The translations under genes were made by a program, and so were the position numbers. A model generated the notes under the pieces. The model searched no databases and was not told the origin of the DNA. It worked only from the letters and a program-made list of their open reading frames with translations. From NCBI GenBank assembly GCA_037157565.1, contig JAZHRO010000024.1:9802501-9866500 (forward strand): 64,000 bases of DNA, in the 5' to 3' direction. Source of the stretch: Thalassia testudinum. Lineage: Eukaryota > Streptophyta > Magnoliopsida > Alismatales > Hydrocharitaceae. Position 1 is the first letter of the stretch, and the number at the start of each line of letters is the position of its first letter. This document shows, one piece after another, positions 38,968 through 50,990 of the stretch.

Positions 38968-41641
38968 TGTTACGACCGTAGCTTCAAAACGTCTTTTAAG
39001 ACGTCTGGGAGCTGGCCCAGACGTCAGACCAGACGTCTGGGATTTATTTTTCCGCGGCACGGAGGATTTCGTCTGCGCGCCTGTGCGCGCAGACCTGCAG
39101 ATGCGCTCCTTTTCCCTCTCCTCCTGCGGGCGCAGGCTGCGCCCCTCTCTCTCGCTCTCTCTCTCCCCGCGCGGCTTTAAAAGGCCTCGCCCTCTCCCTC
39201 ACTCTCATCCCCTCCGCTCCCTTCTTCCTCTTCCAGCTGGAGTGCGAGTGCGAGCGTGAGCAGCGGCAGCCGCGGCGGGTGTGCGGGAGGAGGTGTCGCG
39301 CGAGGGAGGAGACGCTCGGCCGTGAGGGCTCGAGCTTGCCGGGCCAGCTGGGGCTGGCCGGCGGGGGAGCCGTGGGCGTGGAGCGTCGCTAGAGGGCTGC
39401 TGCAGCTCGAGCAGCAGGCGGACGAGGAGCGGCGCTGCCGTGCGTCGCGGGCGAAGAGCGCGTCGAGCCCTGATTGTGGAAATTTTTCCAGAATCAGATG
39501 TCTGGTCTTCCAACCGGACGACGGTGAAGACGTCTGGAGGACTATCCAGACATCTGGAAAGTAAGTTATTCTTTTCCGTCCTTCGTCCTTTTTCTGCGAC
39601 AGTTGTACTGAGAGCGATGAGTGGGTACGTGCAGGCTGAGATTCGCATCCAACACGAATCAGACGTCTGGCAGCGATGCCAAACGACTGGAGGGACTTCC
39701 AGACGTCTGGGGTGACCGTCGGACGTCTGGGAACTAGGCCAGACGCCCCCGCAGGCTTCTGGACGTCTGAGAGACCACACAGGACAAGGTACCATCTGAT
39801 CCCCATTTTTAAGATGTCTGGAAGAAGTTCCAGACGTCTGATTTTGCACTGTTTCATCGTTTTCGACTAGTTTAGGGCCCGTTCGGAGTCCGTTTTCCGT
39901 GTTTCGAGTTGCGTGCTTTTCGGAATTAAATCCTCTACCCATCTACAGTAGTTGTATACTATTTTGAGAAACTCCTTGTGTTTGATCCTTGTGATAGGAC
40001 CCCGTTCCGTTGTAGTCTCGGGGGTTGCGGAGGTATGCGGGATTCCCGACCACGCCCCCAGTACGCCTGTTGTAACCGGTAGAGTAGCTTTTAAGTTTAT
40101 TAGTATAATTTGTTAAATTATGGAACCATAAATAGAACCTAGGACATTGCATGGATCCTAAGAATGAGAAATAGAATGAATGATAGATCCTAGGTGTTGC
40201 ATGAATCCTAGAGCTGGAAAACTAGATTGTATGATAGATCCTAGGATATGGCATGAATCCTAGGACGGGGAAAACTAGTGGAATATATGAATACTGCAGT
40301 CTTGGAAAAATGGAAAGGAACAAATAGCTACCTGTAAATTGAATTAACAGCTGCCTGTTATGAATAAATAAGCATGACTGAGAACATGGATTGTAAAAAC
40401 GTGAAACTGGAAAGTGAAACCTAGATGTTCTGAGTTAAAAGAGCTGGAACCCTACGAGGAATTAGGAGTGGAACTCCTGGAAAGAGAAAGGAATGGAACT
40501 GAGAAAGAAAGATGTGGTAGTGTGCTGTTTCTTGGGTACGTAGTACCAAGGGAAGTACCTGTACCTGTTTAGTGCAGAGCGGAGCCAGCCGCCCCAGGGA
40601 CCCGGGGTTAGGACTGGCCACTTTGTACCGACTTGCTGGCCCTCGTGTACGTAGTACCGGGGAGAGCTACTAGTGTAGGGAGGTACTAGCTACCCCACGG
40701 GCCCCGGGGTTCTGCTAGCCTTCTACACCGACTTGTTAGGCCCACTAGGGCAAACCAGGGTAGTCAGGCGAGGGTGCGCGGACTGTGGAGGGGCAAGGCC
40801 CCTATTTGGTTACTGTGGAGGGGTTGGACCCCCTGTTACTGAGAGGACTCTGCCCTGTACTGGTTCCGTGCTGTGCTTTGGGCGCACCCGTTAACGGAAA
40901 CGACTGACCGCGTGCCAGTGCAGGTTAGCTACCTGTGCGTTTATCGCGCGTGCTGTAGTCACCGTTACGCCTGTCCGTGACCTTGGGGTGGTTGACTGAG
41001 AGTAGGATCACCACGGGGGACTCTCCCGGCCAGGAGAGCACCACGTGCTACTTCTACTTTTTGGAAAAGACTGCAATCAGGATCGTTCCCACGAGGAACA
41101 TTCGAGATCAAGTGAAGGATCTGAGAAATAAATGAAATCGTGAGACAATTGAAAGACGTAAATAAAGAAAGTAACAGAACATAACAGCTACTGTACACTC
41201 TACTGTTTCTTTTGTTTTAGTTGCCACTCTACTCAGCGTATTGCTGACGTGTTACACTCGTTACCTTTCAGGACCAGGTGTTGAGCAGCCAGGGTCAACG
41301 GCTGTAGAGGACGCTGGGCCGAGTAGGGTCCTGTAGAGTTACCACTGTTCTCTTGTACCTCTTTTTGTTCCACTGTAGTGAGTAGTTCTTGTTACCGCTG
41401 TACTTTTCTTTACCTGCAGTTCATATTATGTTATGAATGTTGTTTTACTGTTGTGGTGGTATATACTGTAGTGGTTTCTTTCTTTATTACTGTATTTTCT
41501 TACTGTTAGTTATATCCATGCTGAATGTGGTTTATTTTACTGCTCTTTTGGTTACTTCCTCGTTGGATGACTAGGTCTTGGGATTAGTCGAGTCGGTCCG
41601 GTTCTCGTGTCTCGTAGGGACTCGGGAATCGGGTCGTTACA
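38968..41641 (+). mobile_element. Gypsy-type solo LTR, 2674 bp, copy 1
   Basis: Begins TGTTACGACC, ends GGTCGTTACA (imperfect terminal inverted repeat), flanked by perfect TSD GATAG (38963-38967, 41642-41646), with no internal domains: a solo LTR from LTR-LTR recombination. It contains GACGTC palindrome clusters (38995-39045, 39525-39850), a TATA-like TTTAAAA at about 39176, a 60-65-bp threefold tandem repeat (40130-40290) and two GTACGTAGTACC blocks (about 40537 and 40647). The termini suggest a Tekay/Del chromovirus (inference). Nearly full-length match to 55159-57827. Confidence 0.93.
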
Positions 41642-41646
41642 GATAG

Positions 41647-42037
41647 TCTTATCCTTGAGGCACACCCTCAAAAATTTGTTCTTAGCTACCGCCAAAAGTT
41701 GATCCTTGGCAATTCACCAAAAATCAAGTTCAAAATGGATCTTGTTACACGCAAGATCGTATACCTACAAAGGCAAAAGTTATCTTTTCTATTTTAGGTT
41801 TTTTTTTTTTGTATTTTCTTTATCAACATAATAAAAGAAAAGAATGAAAATACTTAGCTTATATATATGTAGAATTTATATATATATATATAGGATATAG
41901 ATATAGAGATATATTTACAGGTATAAGTATATATAACTAGATAATAGGATAATGAATATTGAATCTAAGATTCAATAGAAATGTAGCACAATGTTAGGTT
42001 AACCGTCATCTAGCAAGACGGGATTAACCTAGGTACG
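41647..42037. other. Short AT-rich flank between solo LTR and SIRE-like LTR
   Basis: Contains a (TA)n microsatellite at about 41865-41895. No gene seen. Confidence 0.5.
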
Positions 42038-43658
42038 TGCTGAAATTGCACTAGAGAGGGGGTGAATAGTGAAATTATAGAATATTGTAAAAAAAAATAA
42101 AATCAATCACACAATATACACAATTATTTTTAGTTGGAAACCCAAGATGGGTGAAAACCACCACCTAAGCCAATCTCTTGACTTAGGATTTTCGATCACA
42201 AGGTGATCAATCCACTAACCACACTACTTGAACGAGGGTAGTGTACCTCAATTACAAATCCCACCTCTGATCCCTAAACGGAGGTTTCTCCCTTCAAAAT
42301 GAAGAGACGGGGACTCGACAGGCCGGATACCCAAAGTACAAAAATTAAGAAGTAAAATAACACCTATAGAGCACCCCAATAATTTAATTACTTTCTTATC
42401 TACAAAGCATGAAAAGAACTCCCTGAGGATTTGCCGAACGGAGTGAACCGGGAGTATGGATTTGCCTTTTGATCAGAGTATTGGCACAGCACAAGGGCAA
42501 GATGGAGCTTAGAGTAGTGAGCAAGTGATTTTTCTAATGGAATTGTATCTCAAGATGTGTGTCTTGCCTAAGAGGAGTTGTAGTCTATTTATAGGCAAGT
42601 TTGGAACCTTCAAGAACACTTGGGAGAGCTCTTCTAGCCGTTGGAGACAAATCCCAAGAGATTAGGACGAAATCCACCATAAATCAAGGTAATGATGAGT
42701 CTGACAGCAATATTAGACGTCTAATTTTAGGATTAGACGTCTTATAGGATGTCTGATTATGCTTCTGGTCGTCTAATACTGTAGGCCATCCAAAACAGAC
42801 CCCATTGGATCAAAAGAAGGACGTCTGATATTTTCACATAAGACGTCTGATTATGTTATTGGACGTCTAATGAAGGGTGGATTTGTTCCTATTTTCATCA
42901 AATCTAAACAGGGTTCTAGGTTTTAAAGGATCAGACGTCGTTATGGACGTTTGAGGAAGACACTAGACGTCTGAAAACCAAAAAGCTCTTCCCTACTTCT
43001 TCTGCCAAAAGATTATGTGGCCGTAATAAGATACGCACAGAAAATGATGACCAACGGTTCGAAGGTAGACGTCTGGAAGTGTGTCCAGATGTCTGGAAAT
43101 TCATTTTTGCCTAAGCTTAGTCTAACGGTTAGTCTGAGGACGTCTGGGTAAAGAATTAGACATCTATGTAAGGTTATCGACGTCTGAAAGTGAAGTGCTT
43201 CGACTGATGTTTATGAGGAGACAAACCAAAGGCAGAACTCTTGGAAATTAGACGTCTGAGGTACTTGTCAGACGTCTTAAAGTAGAAAATCAGACGTCTG
43301 ACCATTGTTCTGGACGTTTGATAAAAGTATAAGTGTTGGGTTTTTATTTCTAATTTATCCTAAGTGTAGAGAGCCTAAGTTAGCTATTTATAGGTTATGT
43401 TTGTGGGCTCTTTACAACATTTCTAGACTCAAATAAAATGAAAATTACAACCTTTGAAAGTTTACATGAAAAAGCCTAAGACCTAATACTTAATGCTACT
43501 TGTCTTCACGCTTTTAATCTCCCGTCTTGGAAAACTTTATAAAATCCTGCAAATATGTTATTACAGAGAGAAAACAACATGCTACGCTTTATTTTTTATT
43601 TCATTTTCTTCATTTTGTAAAATCATCAAAATATTATATACGAGTGGTTGAACTAACA
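42038..43658 (-). repeat. 3' LTR of the SIRE-like element with GACGTC array
   Basis: Its 5' edge (43658) is TGTTAGTTCAACC directly after the purine tract. The other edge is inferred at TTTCAGCA (42038) beyond the CACCCCCTCTC motif common near SIRE LTR ends; the TSD cannot be checked. At least a dozen GACGTC palindromes lie in 42710-43330. Confidence 0.65.
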
Positions 43659-44058
43659 ATCTCCCCCTTTTTGATGATTTTCAAAATATAGCTGTAGGTT
43701 CCTATTTTCTCCCCCTAAAGGTTGTACTTGGTAGTCTCTATCTATTTAAGAAGTTTGTTTTTATATTATTCCCTAAGTTCTTACCTACATTCTTCTCCCC
43801 CTTTTTGAATATCATCATGAAGGGTTGTTAAAGGGAGTTGAAGTCCAAACTACAAGAGTCATATCTACAAAGTGGAGTGCATGAATAAAATTGCATGTTT
43901 AAAAGATGACAAGGCATTAAAGAAAATTGATTAGGAATAGAAATATTTAAGCACGGACTAGCTATTTGTTCCCTAAAATATTAAGTACGGGGTCAAGGCC
44001 CCTTAACACAAACTTGGAATAAAAGAAAGAAAAAAGACAGAAAAATAGAAGCACTAAA
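43659..44058 (-). other. 3' non-coding region with repeated polypurine tracts
   Basis: Three CTCCCCC-type tracts (about 43671, 43710 and 43795) on the plus strand; the first abuts the LTR and would be the plus-strand primer, the others resemble extra copies. Confidence 0.5.
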
Positions 44059-45162
44059 CTATTCTTCTTGATCTTGGCAGCGACGGCGACGAGCGGGTCC
44101 GTGTCCCATCTGCAAGTTTTGAACATCGGATCTAAGTTCGTCGATGTCGCGGCGCATGTTTCCCATGTAGGTGTACATCTTGCCTGTTCGATGCAACAGG
44201 AGAGAGATGCCGGAGAGGGAATCTGTGGCTGGATCCCATGCTTCATCAAAGCTCAAGCAGGGAGCTTCAATTTGAAGGGGCCGTGGTTCATAGAAGTCTG
44301 GAAAGGGTGGAAGGGGCTCTTCTTCAATGGGCTCGTCGGCGGGCTCAAGATGCTCCCTAAGTATATGCATCTTGGCAGCTGTGGCCCGGTTGTAAGGCTC
44401 AATCTTCTTGTCAACTGCTTGGTCAGTTATGGAAATCCGATGGGTTGAAATGATTTTGGATAGAATAGACCCAAACGGAAGTGATGCCCCATGGTCTTCA
44501 TTCATGACGCGAACAATGAGGCGGTAATAATTGAAAGGAATATGACGGACAGCCGCAAAAAGGAGCGCCTTGTGTTGGCGTGAGAGGTAATCAAAACCTC
44601 CCGATTTGTTTAGGAGGTCCCACCCAAAAATGCGAGAGAGTAGACGTGGAAGGGGTTTGAGATTTTTGCACGGTAGGGTGCCAAGATTTTCAACATATTT
44701 CTCTGGGAGGACTAACTCTTGATTGATGACTTTTGGGTCGTATTGCCTCAGAATGTCATCAAAGTCATTTCCCTCATTGGGGATGGCTAGAAGGTCGAAA
44801 ATAGTTTCGGATGTGATGTGTATTTCGCGACCAAATAGGCGGGTATGGAGTTCAAGTTCATCGTTGCTGTAGTCCTCAACAATGTTGGCATAAAAGAGAC
44901 GGCAAAGATCAGGGAACACACCAAGAGTTTCAATGTCGGAGTGGAATTGACAGTCAAAATATTGAAAGAGATGGAGAGTTTGGAAGTGTTCCCGAAGGTT
45001 CAAATGGGCAAAATCATTTCAAACAATAAAACGAGGGCATTTAACTTTGGCATTCGCGAAACGACGAAATCACTTCCTAGCGATGTTGCCCCGCAGCTAA
45101 TCTGCTAAATAGGTGGAAGAGGAAGTGGAAGATCCCTCAACTTGCTTCCTACGGGGAGGCAT
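44059..45162 (-). pseudogene. Extra downstream ORF of SIRE-like copia (plant transposon-protein-like)
   Basis: Open for 314 codons from 45003 to 44059 (begins NLREHFQTLHLFQYFDC, ends ARRRRCQDQEE). The frame extends upstream to ATG at 45162 (MPPRRKQVEGSS) with three in-frame stops (TAG, TGA, TGA) in the first 53 codons. The pattern VFPDLCRLFYANI..GREIHITSETIFDLLAIP resembles the 'putative plant transposon protein' domain that often accompanies retrotransposons. C-terminus: MGNMRRDIDELRSDVQNLQ, probably a coiled coil. The position after pol equals the env-like/ORF3 slot of SIRE elements; no signal peptide or membrane segment seen. Function unknown. Confidence 0.7.
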
Positions 45163-46627
45163 ATTTGGTGGAATGGGCGGTTAGGTTTTGGAAGAAATGG
45201 GTGGTGTTTTGATGATAAAATATCTGCAAAAACATCCATACAAGAACATTCAACCAACCAAACAATATTCACCCAAAAGATTTCAACAACACAGATTCAA
45301 ACAATGCAATCATCATTGAAAAAATATGTGGCAGTATGCCTTGAGGCAATACAACCTGCCATGTAGTTGTGGCAATATACCTTTGGATTCAAGCCACTAA
45401 AATGTCGGCTTGAACCTCGTGAGGTAATACCCTTGCCATGGAAGATGTAGCTAGGGCTAACAAGGTTGGCTTGACCGAGGGTTAGGGTTCTAGGGCTGAT
45501 AATGTCATGAAATGAGCAAGTAGGCTGAGTGAATCAAGAAGGGGAACAAGATGCTACTAGATGCTACAAGGCCGTGGGTAAAAGAGCATGGAGATGCCCT
45601 AGGAGTTGAGAGGGTATACCCACGAGAGGAGGGAGGCCTCCAAATGCGCGGTCAAGAGGTAGGGAGGACGCGCACAAAGGAGCAGCAGCTCCACCAGTCG
45701 TCGAGGACGCGCGACGGTCGTCTGGCAGCAAGCAGAACTTCTCCAACTGCAGCTGTGGGCCGTCGGGTGTAAGGGAGAGCAGTAGGGAATTGGGAGAGGA
45801 GAGTGGGACCTTGCGAAGGGCATCTTATATCCCAAGGTCACGGAGCAAGTCTCCCCCTGAAGTTGGGGAGATTTGCATTTCAAACCATCTAGAGAACAGT
45901 CAGGATTCACAGATTTTTCCCCGATCAGACGTCTGGAGATGATGTCAGACGTCGGGATTTGACTGTAGGGATTTTAGCCCTTTTGATGGCGACGTCTATT
46001 TTATCCATCAGACGATAAATCAGACGATTAATTTTAAAATTAGACGTCTAATTTCTACAGGCATCCTTCCCTGGAAAATGATTTATTCTCCAGGTTGTCG
46101 TCTGATTTCTATCTCAGACGACACAGAAGACGTCTAAATCTAAAATCAGACGTCCGATTTCTGCAGACAGACCTTCCTGGATTTTAGCCTAAAGTTACAA
46201 GGTCGTCCGATTTTCCTATCAGACGACCTATGCGACGTCTAACCACAGATTCAGACGTCCGACTGATAGTATATGTTCTGACTCATAGATAGGCATCTGT
46301 CAACACATCTGGACGACGCCCCAGACGTCTGTGAAGGATGACAAACGTCTGAGATAACTCTTTTGTCATCACTCTCGTTAGATAAAATCGTCGTCTGTCC
46401 CAGATGTTTAGACAACGAATTTTTATGTATAAGACGTCTGATGGTTTAATCAGACATCTGATATTGCACAGAATGTGCATTTGGATGTTTGAACTGAGAA
46501 TGAAGGCTTCTAACTTAGTAAAGTCAAGGCTCCATCTATGCTCATGACAAAGGAAGTTCCATTAAGTCACTAAATTCTTCAAATATCACTTAGCTTACAT
46601 ATGCCTAGTTTCCTATGTATATAATTA
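45163..46627 (-). other. Non-coding spacer between pol and the extra ORF, with GACGTC array
   Basis: 45163-45890 has no recognised coding sequence. 45925-46460 carries about ten GACGTC palindromes and variants at roughly 20-60-bp spacing, matching those in the element's LTR. Confidence 0.6.
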
Positions 46628-48684
46628 AAGCGATCATAATTCAAAGGTTTAGTGAAAATATCAGCTAATTACAGTTCAGTACAAATAAATTCAATTTTGA
46701 TTTCTCCTTTAAGTACATTATCTCTCAAGAAGTGATGTCGAACATCAATATGTTTTGTGCGAGAGTGATGTACGGGATTTTTCGAGAAGTTGATAGCACT
46801 AGTATTGTCACATAATATTTTTATCTTATTAAATATCAAGTTAAAATCCTTCAAAGTATTTTTCATCCAAAGCACTTGGAAACATGCTAGTGCGGCGGCT
46901 ATGTATTCAGCTTCCGTAGTTGATAGAGCTACACTAGATTGTTTCTTTGAGAGCCAAGAGACTAGTGATTCGCCCAAGAATTGGCACGTCCCACTAGTAC
47001 TCTTTCTATCGGTGCGGCTTCCTGCGTAGTCCACATCACTATATGTAACTAAGTTGAATTGTGGACTCCTAGGGTAGAATAAGCCATAATCAAATGTGTC
47101 AACTAGATATCTAAATATTCGTTTTACAGCATTTAGGTGTGATTGTTTAGGGTTTGATTGAAACCTAGCGCATAAGCAGGTACTAAACAAAATATCAGGT
47201 CTACTGGAAGTTAAATACAGTAAAGATCCAATCATGCTATGATAGAGATTTTGATCTATGGGCGTACCTGATTCGTCCAAGTCTAGGGAAGTTGTGACAC
47301 TCATAGAAGTGTTCTTCCCTTTACTTTCGGTCATATCAAATTTCTTCAGCATCTCCTTTGTGGATTTTGATTGACACACAAAGGTTCCAATTTCGAGCTA
47401 AGTGATTTGCAAGCCCAAGAAAAACTTGAGCTCACCCATCAAACTCATTTCGAATTCTTCCTGCATAATTTCTGAAAACTTTCTACACATAGATTCATTA
47501 GTATCACCAAATATAATATCATCTACAAATATTTGAACTAATAAAATATCTTTTCCTTTTCTTTTAATGAATAATGTGGAATCAGCTTCCCCTATAGAGA
47601 ATTTTGCATTTAACAAGTACTCTTTGAGCCTTTCATACCAAGCCCTAGGAGCTTGCTTTAGATCATATAGTACCTTGTTTAATTTGTAGACAAAATGAGT
47701 CTTATCATGAGACTCAAAACCAGGAGGTTATTTTACAAAAACTTCCTCCTTAATGAATCCGTTAAGAAATGCACTCTTAACGTCCATTTGAAAGAGTTTA
47801 AAGCCAAGAAAGGCGACATAAGCAAGAAGCATGCGAATTGATTCGAGTCGAGCTACGAGAGCATAGGTCTCATCAGAATCAATTCCTTCTTCTTGGTTGT
47901 ACCCTTGTGCTACCAACCGTGCCTTGTTTCGAATAACCATACCGGATTCATTCAACTTGTTCCGGAATATCCATTTGGTACCTATTACCGTTTGCCCTTC
48001 AGGATTAGGTACTAGATCCCAAACTTCATTCCTTTGGAATTGGTTGAGTTCCTCCTACATGGCCATCATCCAAGGTTCTTTGGAGCACGCTTCCTCGACA
48101 CTCTTGGGTTCAACTTGAGATACAAAGGCGGAGAGACCAAAGGAGCAACTAAAACGAGATCGGGTTTTAACGCCATCAGAAACACTTCCAATGACTTGAC
48201 TTTCGGGATGATCCCTTTGATATATCCAATCTTTTGGAAGATTATGAATATTGGAGTTTGGAATGTTAGACACATCAATAGTAGAATCATCTTCATCATC
48301 CATATTGACTCGGTCAATGGAGGAATGAGGAGATTCATCGAAGGAAACATGGAGGGTTTCCTCCACTATTAATGTGGTCTTGTTAAAAACCCGATATGCC
48401 TTACTACGTGAGGAATAACCAATAAAGATGGCTTCTTCACCTTTGGCATCAAATTTATCTAAATTAGAGCGGGTATTCAAGATAAAACATCGACATCCAA
48501 AAACTTTAAAATAACTAATTTTGGGTATTTTCCCATAATATAGTTCAAAACAAGTTTTTCGCAATCCGGATCAAATTAAGGTGCGATTTAACACGTAACA
48601 AGCCGTGTTAACCGCCTCAGCCCAAAAGTACTTCGGTAACCTCGAGTCTATGAGCAATGTTCGAGCGCACTCTTGAAGAGTACG
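46628..48684 (-). pseudogene. SIRE-like copia pol: integrase C-terminus, RT, RNase H
   Basis: Integrase end at 48055-48684 (LQECARTLLIDSRLPKYFW; CFELYYGKIPKISYFKVFGC). RT from about 47955 ([18 protein letters not shown], then FVDDIIFGDTNE near 47520). RNase H in a 236-codon open frame (46669-47379) with DVDYAGSRTDRKSTS, STTEAEYIAAA, DNTSAINFSKNP and SRTKHIDVRHHF. A stop follows FICTEL, after which LADIFTKPLN continues. Several further stops. Confidence 0.88.
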
Positions 48685-48913
48685 TGTTGAACGTTTACGA
48701 ACCTACGCTAACGAGATTGGTTTTGGAAAACCTGTCATTGTAGTTCGAAAGCAAAGAATTCGTGTTCAACAAATAAAATTTATACCGAAAATAATTCTGG
48801 GTCGAACACAGGGAGGCTACGTTGATCTATTTTCGCAATTATATTTTTTTTAGGATTTTCTTTAAGCAAGGCGTTATAATTACAATGGGGTTATCAAACT
48901 ATGAGAGAGAGAG

Positions 48914-48944
<31 letters not shown>

Positions 48945-50455
48945 GAGAGATAACATGCATTCAATATTTCAATAGTTTATAAAAGTTACACTAGAATGCG
49001 GAAAATCAATTACACTATAAAGCAGAAAATTCTACACTAGAAAAGCTGTAAATAAGAATGGGAGAGAGAAATTATCCTCCTCGACGATTGCTTAGAGGAC
49101 GAGTAGATTAATCTAGAAAGCAGTAAATCTATACTAGAAAGCGGTAAAAAGAATAGGGAGAGAGAAATCCTCCTCGACAGTTGCTTGGAGGACGAGCCGG
49201 ACAGGACGACGCCTGGACGAAGGAGAACGAAGCGGGACGAAGGAGGACGAAGCAGAAGAATGGGAACGAAGCAGCACGCCGTCATCGTCGCGGGATCCAC
49301 TTCCGAAGGGGAACGAAAATTGGACTTTATCTCGCGAGAAGCATCCCGGGTGTGGGACAAGCTTCTCTTGAGCTTTGGAGGGGTAGAGAGGAGAAAGAAG
49401 GGATGAAAATTTCGTATGGAGGGGGTCTCCTTTTATAGTTGCAAGGAGTGAGGGCAAAATGGACATTACAAGTTCAAAATAGTAAATGAGGGGTCTTTAG
49501 TGACAAATAAATCCGTCACTAAAGCCCCTAACGTGGGCGACGTGGGCGGCTCGCACGCGCCTCCTCGGCTGCTCGCGCGCGCAACGCCCGCGCACGTCCA
49601 TTGATTTTCAGCCCTCCGATCGCGAGATCGGACGGCTTAAAATCGCGCCTTCACCGCTGCCGCCCGCCCGCCTGCGCGTGCGATCCCGCGTTACGTGCGA
49701 GCGTCCAATCGCGCGTCGTCCTGATTGAGCGCGCGCGGCCGTTGGATCGCGATCGTGCGGTCGATCGGAGGCGCACCACTGCTCCAATTTCTGCATGGCG
49801 AGGCTCGAACGCGCATCCCTGCTTCGCGTTAGAGCGCTCGACCAACGCGGTGCGGTCGCGTTTGTGTCGAGCGCCTGACTTCAGCGTGGACGCGTCGCAG
49901 CCGTTGGATCTTAATCCAACGGCGGGCAAAGGCGAATGCGGAGACTGCTGAGATTGCGTGCGGCCGTTTGGGCGGCCGAGATGGCGCCACGTGGAGCCAT
50001 CTTGGCCGTCCATCTTCTAGAAGTTGTAGATGGTGTCACGGATGTTGGATTGACTCAATTTTTGTGTCGTTGGGCTGCGATCGTCAATCCGAATTCATCC
50101 GTGCGGTCGGATTTGTCATCTGAAGTGTGGATTTACACCATCCTGGCCCTTGATCTTCTAGGGTTCCCCGATCTCTATCTGATGCTACGGATGCCTGATT
50201 AGGGTGATCTTGGAGTTGTTGAACTCCAATCGTCTCCCTGATCACATCCATACGGTTGGATCTTTGATCCGAGGCCCCGATAAAATGTTTGCCCTGTCCA
50301 AGCACATAAAAGGAGACAATTAACCTCCATTTTATTCAAACTACTCTAAATGCGAGATGATGCATGTTATGCAATATTTATATCATGAAATGCAATCCTA
50401 TGCTTAAGAACATGCATAAATAGGCATTTTAAGTAGTGTAAATGTGTTTACATCA
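48685..50455 (-). mobile_element. Solo LTR, 1771 bp, inserted in SIRE-like integrase
   Basis: TGTTGAACGTTTAC.....TTTACATCA with perfect TSD GTACG at 48680-48684 and 50456-50460; removing it rejoins the integrase frame at VVERKNRT. Minus orientation is likely because CCTCCCTGTGTTCGACCCAG, a motif near the 3' end of Athila-type LTRs, reads on that strand near 48800. It contains a GA microsatellite (about 48902-48951) and a GC-rich block (49540-49990). No internal domain. Confidence 0.88.
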
Positions 50456-50990
50456 GTACGATTCTTTCTCTCAACCACCCCATTCTGTTGAGGTGTTCGA
50501 GGAAAAGAAAACTCATGAGCAATACCATGCTCTTGATAAAAATCATCAAACAAGGAATTTTCAAACTTGCCCCCATGATCACTACGGATACGAGTGATTT
50601 AGTAGCCTTTTTCGGTTTGAACTTTCCTACAAAAAACAGAAAAGACGGAAAACACTCCTTCTTTGGATCTCAAGAAGGAGACCCATGAAAACCTCGAAAA
50701 ATCATCTACAATTACAAGGCAATATTTGCATCCACTAAGGCTCTCATATTTTGTAGGTCCAGATAGATCTAGGTGAAGTAGTTCTAAAGGTCTTGATGTG
50801 GATATAACTTCTTTGCCTTTAAAACTAGATTTTATAATCTTACCTAATTTACATGAATCACAGGTAGGCTCATTTAAAAATTTTCCTTTAGGAAGACCTC
50901 GGACTAGTTCATGTTTAGCTAGTTTTTGAACTAACTTCATAGGAACATGTCCTAGTCTTCTATGCCATATACTTAACTCATCATTTGCAA
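50456..50990 (-). pseudogene. SIRE-like copia integrase, N-terminal part
   Basis: Minus strand: SIWHRRLGHVPMKLV with CDSCKLGKIIKSSF (HHCC zinc finger), then LLHLDLSGPTKYESLSGCKY and VDDFSRFSWVSFLRSK (first catalytic Asp), to PQQNGVVERKNRT where the solo LTR cuts in. Upstream, the sequence breaks off at VANDEL, where the Athila-like LTR begins. Confidence 0.85.

Noticed and set aside
39177..39942. Minus-strand frames of 226 and 245 codons and plus-strand frames near 38843-39715
   Set aside because: They lie wholly inside the 2.67-kb solo LTR, repeat the GACGTC words as 'RRL/DVW' peptides, and are not conserved as frames in the second LTR copy.
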